A stretch of DNA of 64,000 nucleotides from Takakia lepidozioides (Eukaryota > Streptophyta > Takakiopsida > Takakiales > Takakiaceae). Each line of letters begins with the position of its first letter. The stretch's first letter is position 1. Of the stretch, positions 10,447-22,437 are shown in pieces. The stretch is taken from contig CM060734.1 of assembly GCA_030704615.1 (NCBI GenBank), forward strand, positions 53,708,042 through 53,772,041. Reading direction: 5' to 3'. A model generated the notes under the pieces. The model was given only the letters and a program-made list of their open reading frames with translations. It searched no databases and was not told where the DNA came from. The position numbers were made by a program, and so were the translations under genes.

Positions 10447-11229
10447 GAGTGCTGGTGATGATTCGTAACAGCGACATTCGTCCTATTGGCAGTTGGCAGA
10501 TGTCAATTCATTTCCAGGGAGTTAGACGTATGTATGCTGAAATTCTTGAAAACGGAATTAGCCCCATATGTTAATAATTAGGTTATGCATTTAGACTACT
10601 CGGATGCTAGTCTGGGTTAGCAAGTGGACCGTTTTTGAAGAGACCAAAGAGGCAACTTAACAAAGGCTCTTCGATTCAGGTGAGTCCTTGCGAGGGCAGA
10701 TGTGGCGAAGATCTGATAGAGATCTGAAGAGAAAATTCAGGAATTACATTTCTGCAACTGTCCAGCAAACCTACCTCCCAAATTTCATGTCTTTGCTTAC
10801 ATTTCCTTTAAATTTTTCACTTCTGCTTGTTTCCTGGTTTGGTAGAAGGCCACTCTTTTCTGGGCGTGCTACAACATTTTGTCTATAAGCAGCAGGGATA
10901 AATTGCATGAGAAACATACATAGTTGTAACATACAGAGTTGTAGCTTGCTGAGCAGGCATCAAGAGAGATTGTGTATCAGATGGCCACTAGTCACTGAAT
11001 CTAGTTTCATGCTACTATTTGCCATAAACTATAGAACGTAGGTTTAACAGTGACACCTCGTTGGAAGTGCAGGTGAAGGAGAGGATTATAACATATTGTT
11101 AGATCGCACTTTGCACCTGACTTCCCAGCAAAGCGGTGGAGCATCAACCTCGGTCTGGTTGGGTTACCTTCACTGATTGACCATGGTTACTAGCTGGTTG
11201 CAATATTGATTGGTCCTCTATCCATGGAT
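10447..11229. other. No gene recognised
   Basis: Unique-looking sequence without a supported gene. A 66-codon open stretch at 10688-10888 has no recognisable domain. Confidence 0.45.
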
Positions 11230-12000
11230 GCGATTGGTCATAGGGTATGCTCAGCTTGGACATGGTGAAGAGGCTCTCAAAATCTATGAGCAAATGCAAC
11301 AGGAAGGGGTGATGCCTGACAGAGTCATGTATATTACGATTGTCGATGCCTGTGCTAGCTTAGGAGCACTGGAAAAAAGGAAGTAGATCCATGCTGACAT
11401 CAAGGAAGCTGGAATTGTGTCATATATTAATTTGGAGACTACTCTAGTCCATATGTATGCCAGATGCGGGAGTGTGAAAGAGGCACATTAAGTGCTTGAC
11501 AAAATGGATAATCTGATGTGGTGTTATGGAGTGCAATGGTTGCATGATGTGCTTTTAGTGTGGTCATGGTGAAGAGGCCCTCAAAATCTATGAGCAAATG
11601 CAAAGGGACTGAGTGATGGCTGACAAGATTATATTCATCAGTCTTCTCAATGCGTGTGCCAGCCTAGGAGCCCTGGAAAGGGCCAAGTGGATCCATGCTG
11701 ATATTATCCAAGTGTAGGGTAAGCAACGTGCATGGGTTGCTTCCCCAACGTAAAGAATTTTCGAAAACAAAAGTGCCTTGCTAGGCTGGCAAAGAGTGTT
11801 ACGGAGTGTAAGCCACTGGCGCGGGGTGCTTACACTCCGTAAGCCACTCTAGCAACGTGGCACTATATTCCACGAAATAAGCCCACTCGAAATACAAAGG
11901 ATGTTTTTTGGAAATTCTTTACGCTCAAATTACATCATATATTAATTTGGAAAATGCCCTTGTCGACACCTATGCAATTTGTGGCAGTGCTGGAGCAAAT
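11230..12000 (+). pseudogene. PPR remnant interrupted by a foldback element
   Basis: P-L-S motifs readable across frames: a YAQLGHGEEALKIYEQM type segment near 11248-11300, DACASLGALEK near 11345-11385, LETTLVHMYARCGSVKEAH near 11430-11490, then a second EALKIYEQMQ (11570) and NACASLGALERAKWIHADI (11650-11703). The sequence breaks at about 11707 and picks up again at about 11929 with SYINLENALVDTYAICGS. The intervening DNA is therefore an insertion in the middle of an L motif. Several internal stops. Confidence 0.75.
11707..11928. mobile_element. Foldback/MITE-like insertion in a PPR remnant
   Basis: The outer ends pair imperfectly: ACGTAAAGAATTTTCGAAAAC (about 11749-11769) against the reverse complement of GTTTTTTGGAAATTCTTTACG. 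Inner arms AGTGCC...TTGCTAG pair with CTAGCAACGTGGCACT. The core is a perfect 15-bp inverted repeat, TTACGGAGTGTAAGC at 11799-11813 with its complement at 11828-11842. The whole insert can fold as one long hairpin and carries no coding sequence. The exact ends and target-site duplication are unclear because the target is itself decayed. Confidence 0.7.
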
Positions 12001-12165
12001 ATGCATTAAAAAAAAAAGCAACCAAGCTTTTTCATGAAAGCGTGATATTAAATCAAAATTCAAACGATTTAAAATTACAACCAATTGAAAATAAGAAAGA
12101 TATCATATTAACAACATTCATAATCCATCTACTTATTGTACCAAAACGAGCCAAAATCATTACAT

Positions 12166-12355
12166 AGGTGGGAAGTCGGCCCATAATTGTACTTGACTGA
12201 AGGGGTGATTTTGACTGATTCTGGTGATAGTGGATGGAAATCAGAGTGCTGTCCTAATTCTGGGTTTGGGTGGTGGAGCTTCTCCAAAGCTTGAAGATGG
12301 AAGTGAATTTGATGAGAGGGGCAGCCCTGTGCACAAATTTGTTCAGCATCTTAAA
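12166..12355. repeat. Second copy of the orphan segment at 3165-3385
   Basis: Matches 3165-3385 nearly throughout: TGGATGGAAATCAGAGTGCT, CCTAATTCTGGGTTTGGGTG and GCTTCTCCAAAGCTTGAAGA. In this copy a 62-codon frame (12224-12412) is open, but it resembles no family I know and lacks a start context. It probably moved with the PPR unit. Confidence 0.65.
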
Positions 12356-13085
12356 ATATGGACATGTTTGTTTGTTTCTCATGGTGTGGCTTTGGATGGA
12401 GCCCCTTCATGAAAGTGAGGTCATTTTCTCAGTAACCGTCCAACATCCAAAAATGAAGCTTTTGGTCCGTCATGTTGGTTCGATTAATTTCAAGGAAATT
12501 ATACCCAACTAAGGGATAACTTATGTGAATAATGAGAGGAAGATATACTAAATGCTCCTCCTTTGGTTGTGAAGGCATTGTCATCATCAGAAGGATTTGT
12601 AGTGAGCCGTGGTGCGATGCTCAATTGTTGCGTGAAGGGTTGAGATTCTCGTTTCCTCTTTGTGCTGTTGTGGATCTATTGGTTTTTCTCTTTATCTCTC
12701 TCTCTTGTCCAGCTTGTAACTTTAGTTTTTGTTCCTGCAGGTTTTGAAGCATTTGCTGATGCATAGTCCTTCTGTGGAATAGATATATAGTGATAGCTTC
12801 TTCGGCAACACTCCGCCATTTTTCTTTTGAAAAACAATGAAACATGTATGTAAGACCATGGGGATGACCCACCCCTTTTTGTACCAATTGAATGTAGTTC
12901 TCAGAATTTGTCGCTAGTAGTGCGGAGCAATGCGAAGCCCTAGTAGACAATAAAACCACTTATGTTGTGCATGTATGTATAATAGGTGTGTTGGTTAATG
13001 TATAGTGACTTAATGATGTTATAATGAGGAGGTCTTAGGTTCAAGTGTGTATTATCTAGTAATGTGTGGGATGGTGTGCGGTCAA
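12356..13085. other. No gene recognised
   Basis: No splice-supported or family-supported coding sequence. Short open stretches near 12532-12747 (plus) and 12621-12959 (minus) overlap each other and show no motif. Confidence 0.45.
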
Positions 13086-13254
13086 CCGTTGACTTGGGAT
13101 AGGTCAACGACCAACGTATATTTCAAATTTTGAATTTTTAAACCGCCAAAATTTAAAATTTAAAATTTGAATTTGAATTTTGAGTTTGAATTATTGAACC
13201 GTCAAAATTTAAATTTTAAAATTTGAATTTGAATTTTGAATTCGCCACATTGTC
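13086..13254. repeat. AT-rich short tandem units
   Basis: Two units of about 55-58 bp (about 13142-13195 and 13199-13245) built from AACCGCCAAAATTTAAAATT / GAACCGTCAAAATTTAAATT followed by TTGAATTTGAATTTTGA. They directly precede the CACTA-like end and may belong to the same element. Confidence 0.6.
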
Positions 13255-13539
13255 AAGCAGGGTGTAAGATAGGCCGTTAAAAAATCTAGTCGAAACGGAT
13301 ATAAGAAAAGCCAGTCAAAACGGGTGTAAGAAAAAACATGTCAAAAAAGCCAGATAGGCCGGGCGCCACGTCAGGGTGTAGATGGGTGTAAGATGGCTTT
13401 TTCGACACCACTGGCTTTTTCTACATGGTGGCGGAATCAACATGGTTTACCTTACACCCAGAGGGGTGTGAGCAGGTGGGTTTTTTTATACCTGCGGGTG
13501 TAATAAAAGGGTGTAAAAAAACCAGTTTCTCTTGTAGTG
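13255..13539. mobile_element. Right end of a CACTA-like DNA transposon
   Basis: The segment ends in TTTCTCTTGTAGTG (13526-13539), the reverse complement of a CACTACAAGAGAAA terminus, the hallmark of the CACTA superfamily. Inward of it lie at least six copies of a GGGTGTAAG-type motif in both orientations (for example 13262, 13319, 13388, 13454, 13496 and 13510), as expected for subterminal transposase-binding repeats. I found no matching left terminus upstream, so this is a solo or deleted element, or the left end has decayed. Confidence 0.65.
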
Positions 13540-14001
13540 AAATGAGGGCAACTTGCCATACTTGTCATTGACAAAACTCCAAGCCCTTTTTGGGCAAAGT
13601 TGTTGGAGGGACCAACTTTGGCATCTTCATTTCCTTTGCAATGGAGCAGAGATTCTTCACCTCGCAGCTATTCAAAGAGGAAATGTCTTTCACAGAGCAT
13701 GCTTTATTCCTGGGAGGATTTTTGTGACGCCCCTTCCCCTCCACCTCGTTTTACAATCTTCCTAGGTGGTGATCCGCCCCCCTTCTCCTCTCCACATAGT
13801 CACATGATGCACACACACCTACGCCATTGCTCAGATCCCATGACAACTTTTCAGCTCCTGTAAGCTGCTGGGTGGCATTGTCTTGTCAGTTAATTAAACT
13901 GTGAGAAATTGAGGGAGATTTCAGATGGATGGCATTCTCCCGGAGATGGAAGACTGTTGGAGGGAGTACCCTCCCATTGGTAGTTGATGAGGTGACGTGA
14001 A
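13540..14001. other. No gene recognised
   Basis: A gap between the CACTA-like end and the Copia remnant. I looked for a long terminal repeat and a methionine-tRNA primer-binding site in front of the Copia coding region and saw neither. Confidence 0.45.
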
Positions 14002-17000
14002 ATGGCTTTGATCAGCTCATATGCGAAAAGATTATGGTATAAACTTGAAGGGAGGACAAGTGGCCATTTTGCATCGCAAGGGAAGAAAAATTCAGAGTGC
14101 CACAAGTGCGGCAGGAAGGGGTTTTGGGCTCGAGAATGCCCATTTGAGAATGCAGAGGACGGGAAGAAGGGTGAAGGGTCTGCCAACAAAAAGCCTGGAG
14201 GACCCTACAAAGCTTTGATGGCGAGCTCATCCAAGCTTTCCAGCAAGCATTGGTACGCGGATAGTGGTTGCACGCAGCATATGACTGATCAGAGGTCATG
14301 GTTTACTACGTACCAACCCATTACAAAAGCTCAGAATCACCCGATCGAGGGCATTGGGGAATTGGAGATATCTTGGTGAAGGTCAAGACCGGTGATGGTC
14401 ATGAGATCAATATGCTCACGAAGGTATTGTATGTGCCCAAACTCGGAAGAAGTTTGTTCTCTTGCTACCCTCTTGCTACAGAGCAGCCCAGAAGGACATA
14501 TACACCCTGCATATGAGAGATGGCTGTCAATTGATTCAAGATGGGAACGTAGTCATGACAGGGGTGACAAGAAACCAAATGTATCAGCTACAGATGGATA
14601 CGATCACTAAGGACGCTCCATATGTGGCATATGCGAATATTGCAAGGTCGTTCGGAGTTGAGACGAAGAAAGAAAGCACACAGACCTTGGGCAAGGATGA
14701 GGAATTTTGTGTTGGCTGTGCCTATGGGAAAAATCGCAGGAACCAGTTTCCTTGGAGCGAACCACGAATCAGGTCAGAGTTGCCGGGAGACCTCGTCCAC
14801 ACAGACTTGTGTGGTCCGATGCGACAGACGAGCGAAGGAGGGGCTCGCTATTTTATTTTGTTCAAGGATGACTCAACCGGGTACAGGGTCGTTGAGTGCA
14901 TTGAAACCAAGACGGAGCACGAAGTCTTGGCTTGCTTGAAGCGATTTGTGGCACAGTTGAAACGTGAAACAGGGAACACGCTGAAGATTCTCCGAAGTGA
15001 TAGGGGGAGCGAGTTCATTGGACATGAGTTCACAGGCTACCTTGAGAAACTGGAGGTGAGGCAGGAGCTCACAACCAGCTATACACCAGAGCAGAATGGC
15101 GCTTCAGAAAAGGATAACCGCACGATCGTAGAGGCCGCAAGAACATGTTGCATGCCATCAACCTTCACATGAGATTTTGGGGGGAGGCCGTGAATTCAGC
15201 CATATATGTCCTCAACAGAACTGGAACAAGAACGTTGGAAGGAAAGACGCCTTACGAAGCATGGTTTAAGGTGAAACCCTCGGTTGCTCACATTAGGGTA
15301 TTTGTAGGCTCTGATGCATATTTCCACATCGCCAAGGAGCTGAGGCACCAGTTTTCACCCAAAAGCAGAAAGGCGATGGGGTACTCCGATATTAGCAAAG
15401 CCTACAGGCTGTGGGACATCGATGCGATGAAGATTGTGGAGAGCCGAGATGTATTATTTGATGAGTGTCCAACGCCAAATCCAGCCTCAAATGGAGAAGG
15501 TCGAATAGTTAGGGAGATTTTGCAAACGGCTGATCTTGGACAAATAGCACCTGGAGGACCGGCATGAGCAGTGGGAGTGTTGCCTCAAGTTGTTGTGCCA
15601 CATACACAAGGTCAACATCAAGATCAGGTTGACAGCCCTGTCGTTGAATTTCCTAGACAGTGACAATGAAGAAAGAATCACTCAGAGCAGCGACGGGCTA
15701 GAAGACCTTGAAGACGAAGACAATTTGATCAAAGAGAATATAGTTGGAGGTCCCAAAGATGCACAACTGGCAGGTGCAACTTGGAAAATGGTGGCGAATG
15801 AGAGGGTGCCACACCCTCAAAGATCATTACAAACGCAGATCGAGGTGACAGAAGTGGGACTTGGTGCACCAGAAGTCGCAGTGGGAGAGCTGCCCGAAGT
15901 CCAAGATGAAGTAATGGGAGTACCGGTCCAGGAGCTTGGACCCCGAACAAGACATCCACCAGCTGACAAGCATGGAGAGTGGATTTACCCAATCAATCGC
16001 AACAATTATGCATGTACTACAACAACGGTTGAGATTCCGGATGAACCAGAATCATTTGAGGAGGCCATGGCGTCTGGAGAAAGAGAGCATTGGTAGCGAG
16101 CGATGCAAGAAGAATTTGACCCCCTAATGGAGAACGAGATGTGGGAATACCAGCAGTTACCTAACGACAGAAAGACGGTAAAGAACAAATGGGTCTTTAA
16201 GTTGAAACTTGCAACTGATGGAAGTGTGGACAGGTACAAAGCGAGATTGTTAAGGGTTTACGCAGAAGGCAGGGGTTGACTTCAAGGAAACGTTCAGCCC
16301 AGTAATCAAATTCGATTCCATACGAGCGGTGCTTGCCATAGCGGCCGCAGAAGACATGAATATCACACAATTTGACCTGTGTACAACCTTCTTGTACGGT
16401 GAGATTGAAGAGGAAATATATATGACCCAGCCCATGGGTTTTGAGAATATCCAGGAGGCCGGTAAAGTTTGCAGGCTGCGCAAAGCACTATATGGCTTGC
16501 GACAATCGTCCAGAGTCTGGAATCGAAAGTTCACTTCATTCCTCACAGAGTATAATCAGTTGTTGATGGGTGCGTGTATTACAGCACCTCTCTTCCACGT
16601 ATGATTATTACCATCTTTGTAGATGATGACATGGCGTGTAGCGTTAAGGAAGAACAAATTGAGGACATTCTTTCTTACATGGGAAAGGCATTCCAGATTA
16701 CATCAGGGCATCCGGAGGTTTATGTTGGGCTGCACATCGTGCGTATGAGAGAAGAACGTTTAATTCACATTGATCAGTCTAGGTACATCTGGTCGAAGCT
16801 GAAGAAGTATGGTTACGACAATTGCAACCCAGTAGCTGTACCGGTTGATCCAAACAGCGTCTCCAACCTGTCCATGCACATGGGAGATGAAAGCGTGGAG
16901 GATTCGAGAGAATTTCCATACAAGTCCATTGTCGGGAGCTTGCAGTTTGCTCAACTTGGGACACGAGCCGACATCTCATACTCCGTCGCACATGCAGGAA

Positions 17001-17345
17001 AGTTCACGTCTAGCCCTCGGACACCCCACATCTCAGCTTTTGAGGCGCATCATGAAATATCTGCGGGGAACAGCCTCGATGAGGATCACGTACAGTGGGA
17101 GCAGTATGAACCAAGTGCTGCATGCATATTGTGATGCAGACTTTGCCATGGATCTTGATGATAAAAAATCGCAATCCGGATTTGTGTTGATGCTCAATGG
17201 AGGACGAGTCTCGTGGGGGTCTCGTAAGCAAGGGCGCACTGCAGGGAGTACGACTGAATCTGAGTACGTTGCCAAACTCGAAGATCCAAGAAAATCCAAA
17301 GTAAGAACTAAGGACACTCCAAACTTGAGCAACTCGAACAATTAA
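14002..17345 (+). mobile_element. Ty1/copia retrotransposon, truncated and frameshifted
   Basis: Domains follow Copia order. Gag zinc knuckle (CHKCGRKGFWARECP, 14098-14142). Aspartic protease (WYADSGCTQHM, about 14250-14282). Gag-pre-integrase (MRDGCQLIQDG). Integrase with its first Asp in HTDLCGPM (about 14797), the second in LRSDRGSEF and Glu in EKDNRTIVEAA. A frameshift sits at about 15150, after which the integrase C-terminus continues (FWGEAVNSAIYVLNRTG). Reverse transcriptase follows (WVFKLK, FDLCTTFLYGEIEEEIYM, FVDDDMA), then RNase H (YCDADFAMDLDDKKSQSG, 17125-17180). Most of gag and both LTRs are absent, and frames change near 14300, 14500, 15150, 16255, 16575 and 17090. The knuckle His (C-X2-C-X4-H-X4-C) is replaced by Phe. 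It is a dead copy, cut at its 3' end next to a SINE. Confidence 0.92.
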
Positions 17346-17535
17346 TATTTAATTAATATTTGACGCCTCCCGAAGGAAGCGTAAATTATGGTGTCTCTTC
17401 GCCCGTAAGGGTTGCTGCCTTCCACTAGGAGGGTGGACACCTTTGTGACACCAAGGGTGGATTGAACCCACAACCACTTCCGAGGTGGTATGTGCCCTTG
17501 GGCTACAACTTGGTTGTCACTTGAACAACACTCTG
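17346..17535 (-). mobile_element. tRNA-derived SINE (family A), reversed
   Basis: On the minus strand it starts near 17530 with CAACCAAGTTGTAGCCCAAG (A-box region), has the B box GGTTCAATCC at about 17460-17469, then the family body GTGTCCACC...GGAAGGCAGCAACCC, CACCATAATTTACGCTTCCT and a TCGGGAGGCG end, followed by an AT-rich tail at 17336-17362. Other copies lie at 27719-27890 (plus), 52060-52185 (plus), 55735-55895 (plus) and as 3' fragments at 59266-59556. Confidence 0.75.
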
Positions 17536-17639
17536 CTCGGGGAGGCTGCTATATTTCCAAGGAGGGCGATAGGAGGAGTGGGGGCTGAACTACCTTGGAG
17601 TGCCTAAGATGATAAAGTACTAAGAAAAATTAAAGGAAT

Positions 17640-17880
17640 TTTCCTTGCGAAGAGTGCTTTTCCTACTTTTTCCTACTTTGAAATGAGCCAACAGATGACA
17701 ATTTGCCAGGTAAGCTGCCCGATGAGAAAAGTCGCAAGCCAGGCGAGGCAAGGCACTTTTTCGAGGCAGGCAGAAAAACAGGCAGAGAGAGAGAGAGGCA
17801 GGCAGAAAAACAGGCAGAGAGAGAGAGAGGCAGGCAAAAAAACAGGCAGAGAGAGAGAGAGAGAACGCCAATGCGTAACT
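17640..17880. repeat. GA-rich minisatellite
   Basis: Three to four units of about 34 bp: GGCAGGCAGAAAAACAGGCA followed by GAGAGAGAGA, between 17766 and 17865. The strand bias leaves long open stretches on both strands that look like ORFs but are repeat artefacts. Confidence 0.8.
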
Positions 17881-19331
17881 AAGAGCCACTTCACCTTGCA
17901 GCTACTGCCCCCTTTTGAGGGTGGGCCCTATCAAATCAACCCATTACATTTCGTAATGTGTGCCGGTGGACACTTGTGAAAACTGGCCCATACATATATG
18001 CCTTGTGGAACATGGTGACGTTCTTGCCAAGTAAGAGACCTAAAAAGCGGCAGAATCGACTAGCTACTGACTCCTAAGATGCAGATTTTTTTTGGTGAAA
18101 TCCATAGGGTTCTTTCAGGGGTCAGATCTCATCCTGTCCCTTTGAGTGGACTAACCAGGGTTGCTGGCTGGGCAGTCCGGACCCACTCAGTTCAGTGAAC
18201 ATAATCTCTCTTAACCAAAGGGGGGTAGTGGCCCTTAAAGGGGGGTAGCGGCCAGGGCCTTAAGAGATCACGGAAAGAATAACCATGATAGGAGGTGTTA
18301 CATCAAAATGTTGATCAGGCAGCACCCAGGACCGTCCACCTAGGGGTAACAGTAATTCACTGTTGAAGAAACAGCAAGCTTGAATAATGGTCAATGCCAC
18401 AAACAGAAAATGAGGGGGGACAGGAAAGAGAACGATCACACAGAGCATCCGTTGACATGGGAAAAAACAGGAAAGAGATGAGCCTGGAGCAAGAAAATGA
18501 CATAGAGCTAATCCAGAAGAGAAAGACAGAAGCTAGGGGAGGGCCAAGCCAGAGAAGAGCCTGGCCGACATCCTGGCCTTCTTTCGCTATTGCTTTTACA
18601 AATTTATCCACTGCCAGTGCATTTTAAACATATATTATTTTGCATCATCAGAGTTAACCGGCGACCACAATGTGTCACTTAGGCATATAGGGGTTGGTAC
18701 ATGCTGGCGATCTCACTTGAGACTTGCAATCTTGTACCACAAGGTTACAGGCTCTCTAAGTGCTGGCAGTTGCTGTCACTGGCGTTTTGATGAGCAGTGA
18801 GTCGATCGCGGTTACAATCAATGCCCATGCCAAGTTGGGACAATGCGGAGTCAACCATGATCCAAGTGACAGCATGTGTGAGTGGCACTCTAATCCATCT
18901 CAAAATTTAAAGAGGCCTGACAAACAAGGTGCACAGTGAAATTTCAAGGTGCATGCTTCTTGGTGGTAGAGAGCATTGAACCTCTACTCTGGGAGCTGTA
19001 ACATTTGGTGTAGGAACCCAATGTGTCTTGCATCCCGAAGGTTTCTCAATGTAGTTGAGGTTCTAGGTGGGCTCATGATGGAAACTCCCTACCTCTGTTG
19101 CTAGTAGTTCTAAGCACCTGAATGAAAATCCAGTAGATTGTTCCCAACTGGAGCTTCAAAGTGGGCATTGAATTCCCATCCTCGGGGCTTTGGCTCTGGC
19201 CAATCAGCAACATTCATATGCACCTCTTATGCCGAGTAGCCATTCTGCCATCAAATGAACTCCTCACCTCCAGTACCTGCAGTACTCCCACAAGCTTGAA
19301 TGCATACCTATATCTGAGATTTCTGCTGTAT
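17881..19331. other. No gene recognised
   Basis: I see no conserved domain, SINE head or terminal repeat. Bases 18220-18255 contain a short duplicated GGGGGTAG...GGCC unit. The segment lies downstream of the minus-strand membrane-protein gene and may include its 3' UTR at the right edge. Confidence 0.4.
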
Positions 19332-21888
19332 TCATTGCAGAAGTCTCTGCACTGCCCTGATCAGAAGTTGAGCAGCATTGTCAAATTGGTCCTCATAATC
19401 GCTACTTAGCCATCCTAATGTTATTGACAAAGCCAGAAAGAGTAGCATCCCTTGCAATCGGGCCTCAAAATACAAGATATCCATGGCTGTAATATTCTCT
19501 TGGTCCAACACTCTGAAACGTATGTGGCAAGCTGTCTTGGAGACACCCGTCACAAATATCGAGTAGCAGAACCCCAGGCTTATTGATATAACTGTCCGCC
19601 AGAACACTCGGCCACTTTTAGAGGAGACCGAGAAAAGCATTGATTGATGTGCCAGCCTACCCTCCAACCCAACAGGCAAAGTCGTGTCATATTGCCAACG
19701 TCTCCCCGCTTTCAGACCTAAATCCGTACAGGACAGGTACTGCTGTAGACTGAAATAGTCATTTGACAAGGCATATGACGTACCATCCCAAGCCACCCTT
19801 TTGGCGGGGTGAATGCCCAAGGATGAAAGCAAGATTGACACTGACAATACAGGTTTTCATGATAATCCAGCATCATATCAGGGGTTCAATTCTGTTGTTG
19901 TCTGATAGAGAAGATCTATAAGACTGTTAGTTAACACCTGCGTAAATAACAGGTGTCCACGTGCCCAATACTATGATGAGCACCTGTTTGCATTCCTTCC
20001 CCTAGCTGGCCTGATATGGAGACAACTTGATGTAAAGCTGTGCTTGGGAGAAAAAAAACCAAATCCTCTGCAGCATCTCAAAGAAACTGGAATCTTCAAC
20101 CTACTAAACTAGAAATCAACATTGGAAGGCACACCACCATAAAGCAGGAACTTACAGGAGCTGAAAATGGAGTAAGATGTCAGATTTGAGAGACTCTTGC
20201 ACAGTGCAGTTGCCAACAAAGGTTTCTGCAAGCTCCACTCGTTGCAGATTGCTGGGACTATACTTGCATGGGTAATCTCCATTTATCTGCATCCACATCC
20301 GTCCGCGGTACAAAATGCAACAATTCCAGTTTGGATCTTCATTGAAGCTGGCACCAAACTGACTTTGACCCCGTATCAGCCAGAATAGGGCTCATATAGA
20401 TTCAAGACACTCTGCATTGACAATTAAAAAGGAGGCCTACTAAGGCTGTAACGAGTTCACCAATACAGGGAGATTTTAGCCTTGAGGTATGTCCAACTTG
20501 CAGCCTCGAAAGAAAGCCAGCTGAATCCTATATGCACCTAACCTTTGGAGAGCTGCTATTGACAGACAGACAGCAATACAAGAAACAGGTCAAGCAAATG
20601 GCTTACAACAACCTCAGCTAAAATGGGCAATTCCTCATCGAAAGATTAAGGTACCTGAAACTTCTCCTTTGCACGCCAAACAGTACTAAAGCTGGGCCTG
20701 CAGTCTAAAGGTAGAGCTTCCCAGGGTGCCTCTGCTGCTGCTTGCACTGCTGCCTCTGAAGCACGCGGCCGAAATTCCACCTGCAAATTGTCACCCAAGT
20801 CTAACTAAGTTGGCAATCGATCAATAAACAGAACAAGCTAGCCAATGGTAATTCCTCCCCCCTGCTATTTTTCACCTTTACAGGGGTAACATCATTCCCG
20901 CCATGGCAGTGAGCTTGCTTCTGACAACTAGCATAGAAAGGTAGAGGAGTTTGCAAAAGCTGTTGCAAGGTGAAATGCAACATGCGCCATGGACCAAGGG
21001 GTCCTCATCAACACTAAATAAATTTCACATCACAAGATCTCACACAAGGTGCAACCATATGCAAAACCAAGAATTCACCAAAACAGCTGAGAACTATCAG
21101 AAAATTACATTCACCACATGATATTGAGGTTAAATGAAAATGTACCTCGTACACAGATGTCCAATAGTAATCAAACGAGCAGCGGAACTTCGAGCGGCCA
21201 GTCTGACTGTGTCTCGTTGGACTAACTGTTGAGTGCTCAAGCTCGCAAATCTTTGCAGTGCGAAGATCCACACCTGCATCGAGTTGAATAGTGTTCCCAT
21301 TAGTCTTCACAACTGCAGCCTCTGGTGACTATTGCAGAGGAACTTAGCATTGGCGACAAACTACAGGGACACCAGCAGAAAATGAATGTGGAAAACACTC
21401 TTCGTGGCTTTCGTCTGATGGCAAGCCTAATCTGACAACGCCTTCCAGTCATGGCAGTCAAGAGCGTCATAGGACGTATCCCATACAGAAATTTGTTTTT
21501 CCATTTTGCAGTGAATTTCTCTAAGCTTTCTCGCTGTTCTAAGGTTTCTAGAATGAAATGGGAGGTAGGTATAAACCCCAACTGCGAGATGGAACTTCAT
21601 TGTAGCATTACAGACATCCAACACCAAGCAACCTTTGGAGATAATTTTACAGCTGGTCGAGAGTGGCGACAACTTGGTCGGGGGGAGATTTGATAATATA
21701 AAAGCAGAGAATCCAATTAGGAGGGCCAGAATAAAGGATAGCAGCAAGATGAGCGCACAAAGCAGCCACCAGCGCCAGAGATGTACGTGCACCATGCGCC
21801 CTCGGCGACATTCCCCGATACTGTGCAACAGCGGTACCCCGAGCATCACCAGCACCACCATTATCCCACACAATACTGCCTCCTCCAT
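19332..21888 (-). CDS. Multi-pass membrane protein of unknown function, 5 exons
   Basis: Start ATG at 21888. Exon 1 (21888 to about 21430) encodes two hydrophobic segments (GIMVVLVMLGVPLLHSIG and WWLLCALILLLSFILALLIG), then a Cys-containing, probably non-cytoplasmic region (CKIISKGC, CNATMKFHLAVGVYTYLP, DALDCHDWKA). Exon 2 ends at 21146 (YYWTSVYE, GT follows). Exon 3 is 20780-20655 (VEFRPRASEAA...ALPLDCRPSFSTVW), exon 4 is 20286-20156 (DYPCKYSPSNLQRVELAETF), and exon 5 is about 19797-19332 (LQQYLSCTDLGLKAGRRW, then two hydrophobic segments RTVISISLGFCYSIFVTGV and GMLLFLALSITLGWL). Junctions 2-3, 3-4 and 4-5 are in phase. The exon 1-2 junction is unresolved. Paired hydrophobic segments at both ends around a Cys-rich loop suggest an integral membrane protein with an extracellular or lumenal domain. 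I do not recognise the family. Confidence 0.65.
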
Positions 21889-22437
21889 CTCGAATGACAA
21901 TCGCTAGACACTTTTCAGCGGCACGCACCCACATCCAGTGAATGCCTTTTGTATAAGCTCAAACACAAAACTGGGACTCTTCAGATCTAGACAAGTCTAT
22001 CATGGTGTTGGGGCAATACTGAGACATGTTAGGTTCTGAATGCCCATTGTACTGGATTTCTGTCTCTCACTCAGAGACTGAAGACGATCCTCCAACCTGT
22101 ACAGGTCGCTGCAATGAAAGAGATAGGAATCCATCGTTCTCAGCCCGCTGAGAATTCGAGCGGCGAACCTGTATCCACTAGTCAGACCGCCCATAAGAAA
22201 TACCCCTGTCCAATGCTCCAATGCAAGCCTATGTCTGCTCACAGATGGATCTTCACCGCATTCTACAGGCAATTCTGATCACCTAGGACTTCGATCTCTT
22301 CCAGAAAGAGCAGCAATAATAATTGGCCGGCAGAACCGCAGGTATGGGTCATACACGGGATTGGGTCCGCTGCTCTCCGAAGGAAGAGGACGTCTCAGAG
22401 TTGAGCGGGCTGCTGCACGTTGCCGAGCTCTATGCAA

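Noticed and set aside
13540-14001. 5' LTR and primer-binding site of the Copia element
   Set aside because: No TG...CA-bounded repeat shared with the 3' flank and no methionine-tRNA-complementary site could be found.
14848-15033. Minus-strand ORF
   Set aside because: It is a shadow of the Copia integrase; the same applies to most minus-strand open stretches across the PPR copies.
17640-17979. Charged repetitive protein (both strands open)
   Set aside because: The open frames are produced by the GA-rich minisatellite; there are no splice sites or flanking conserved sequence.
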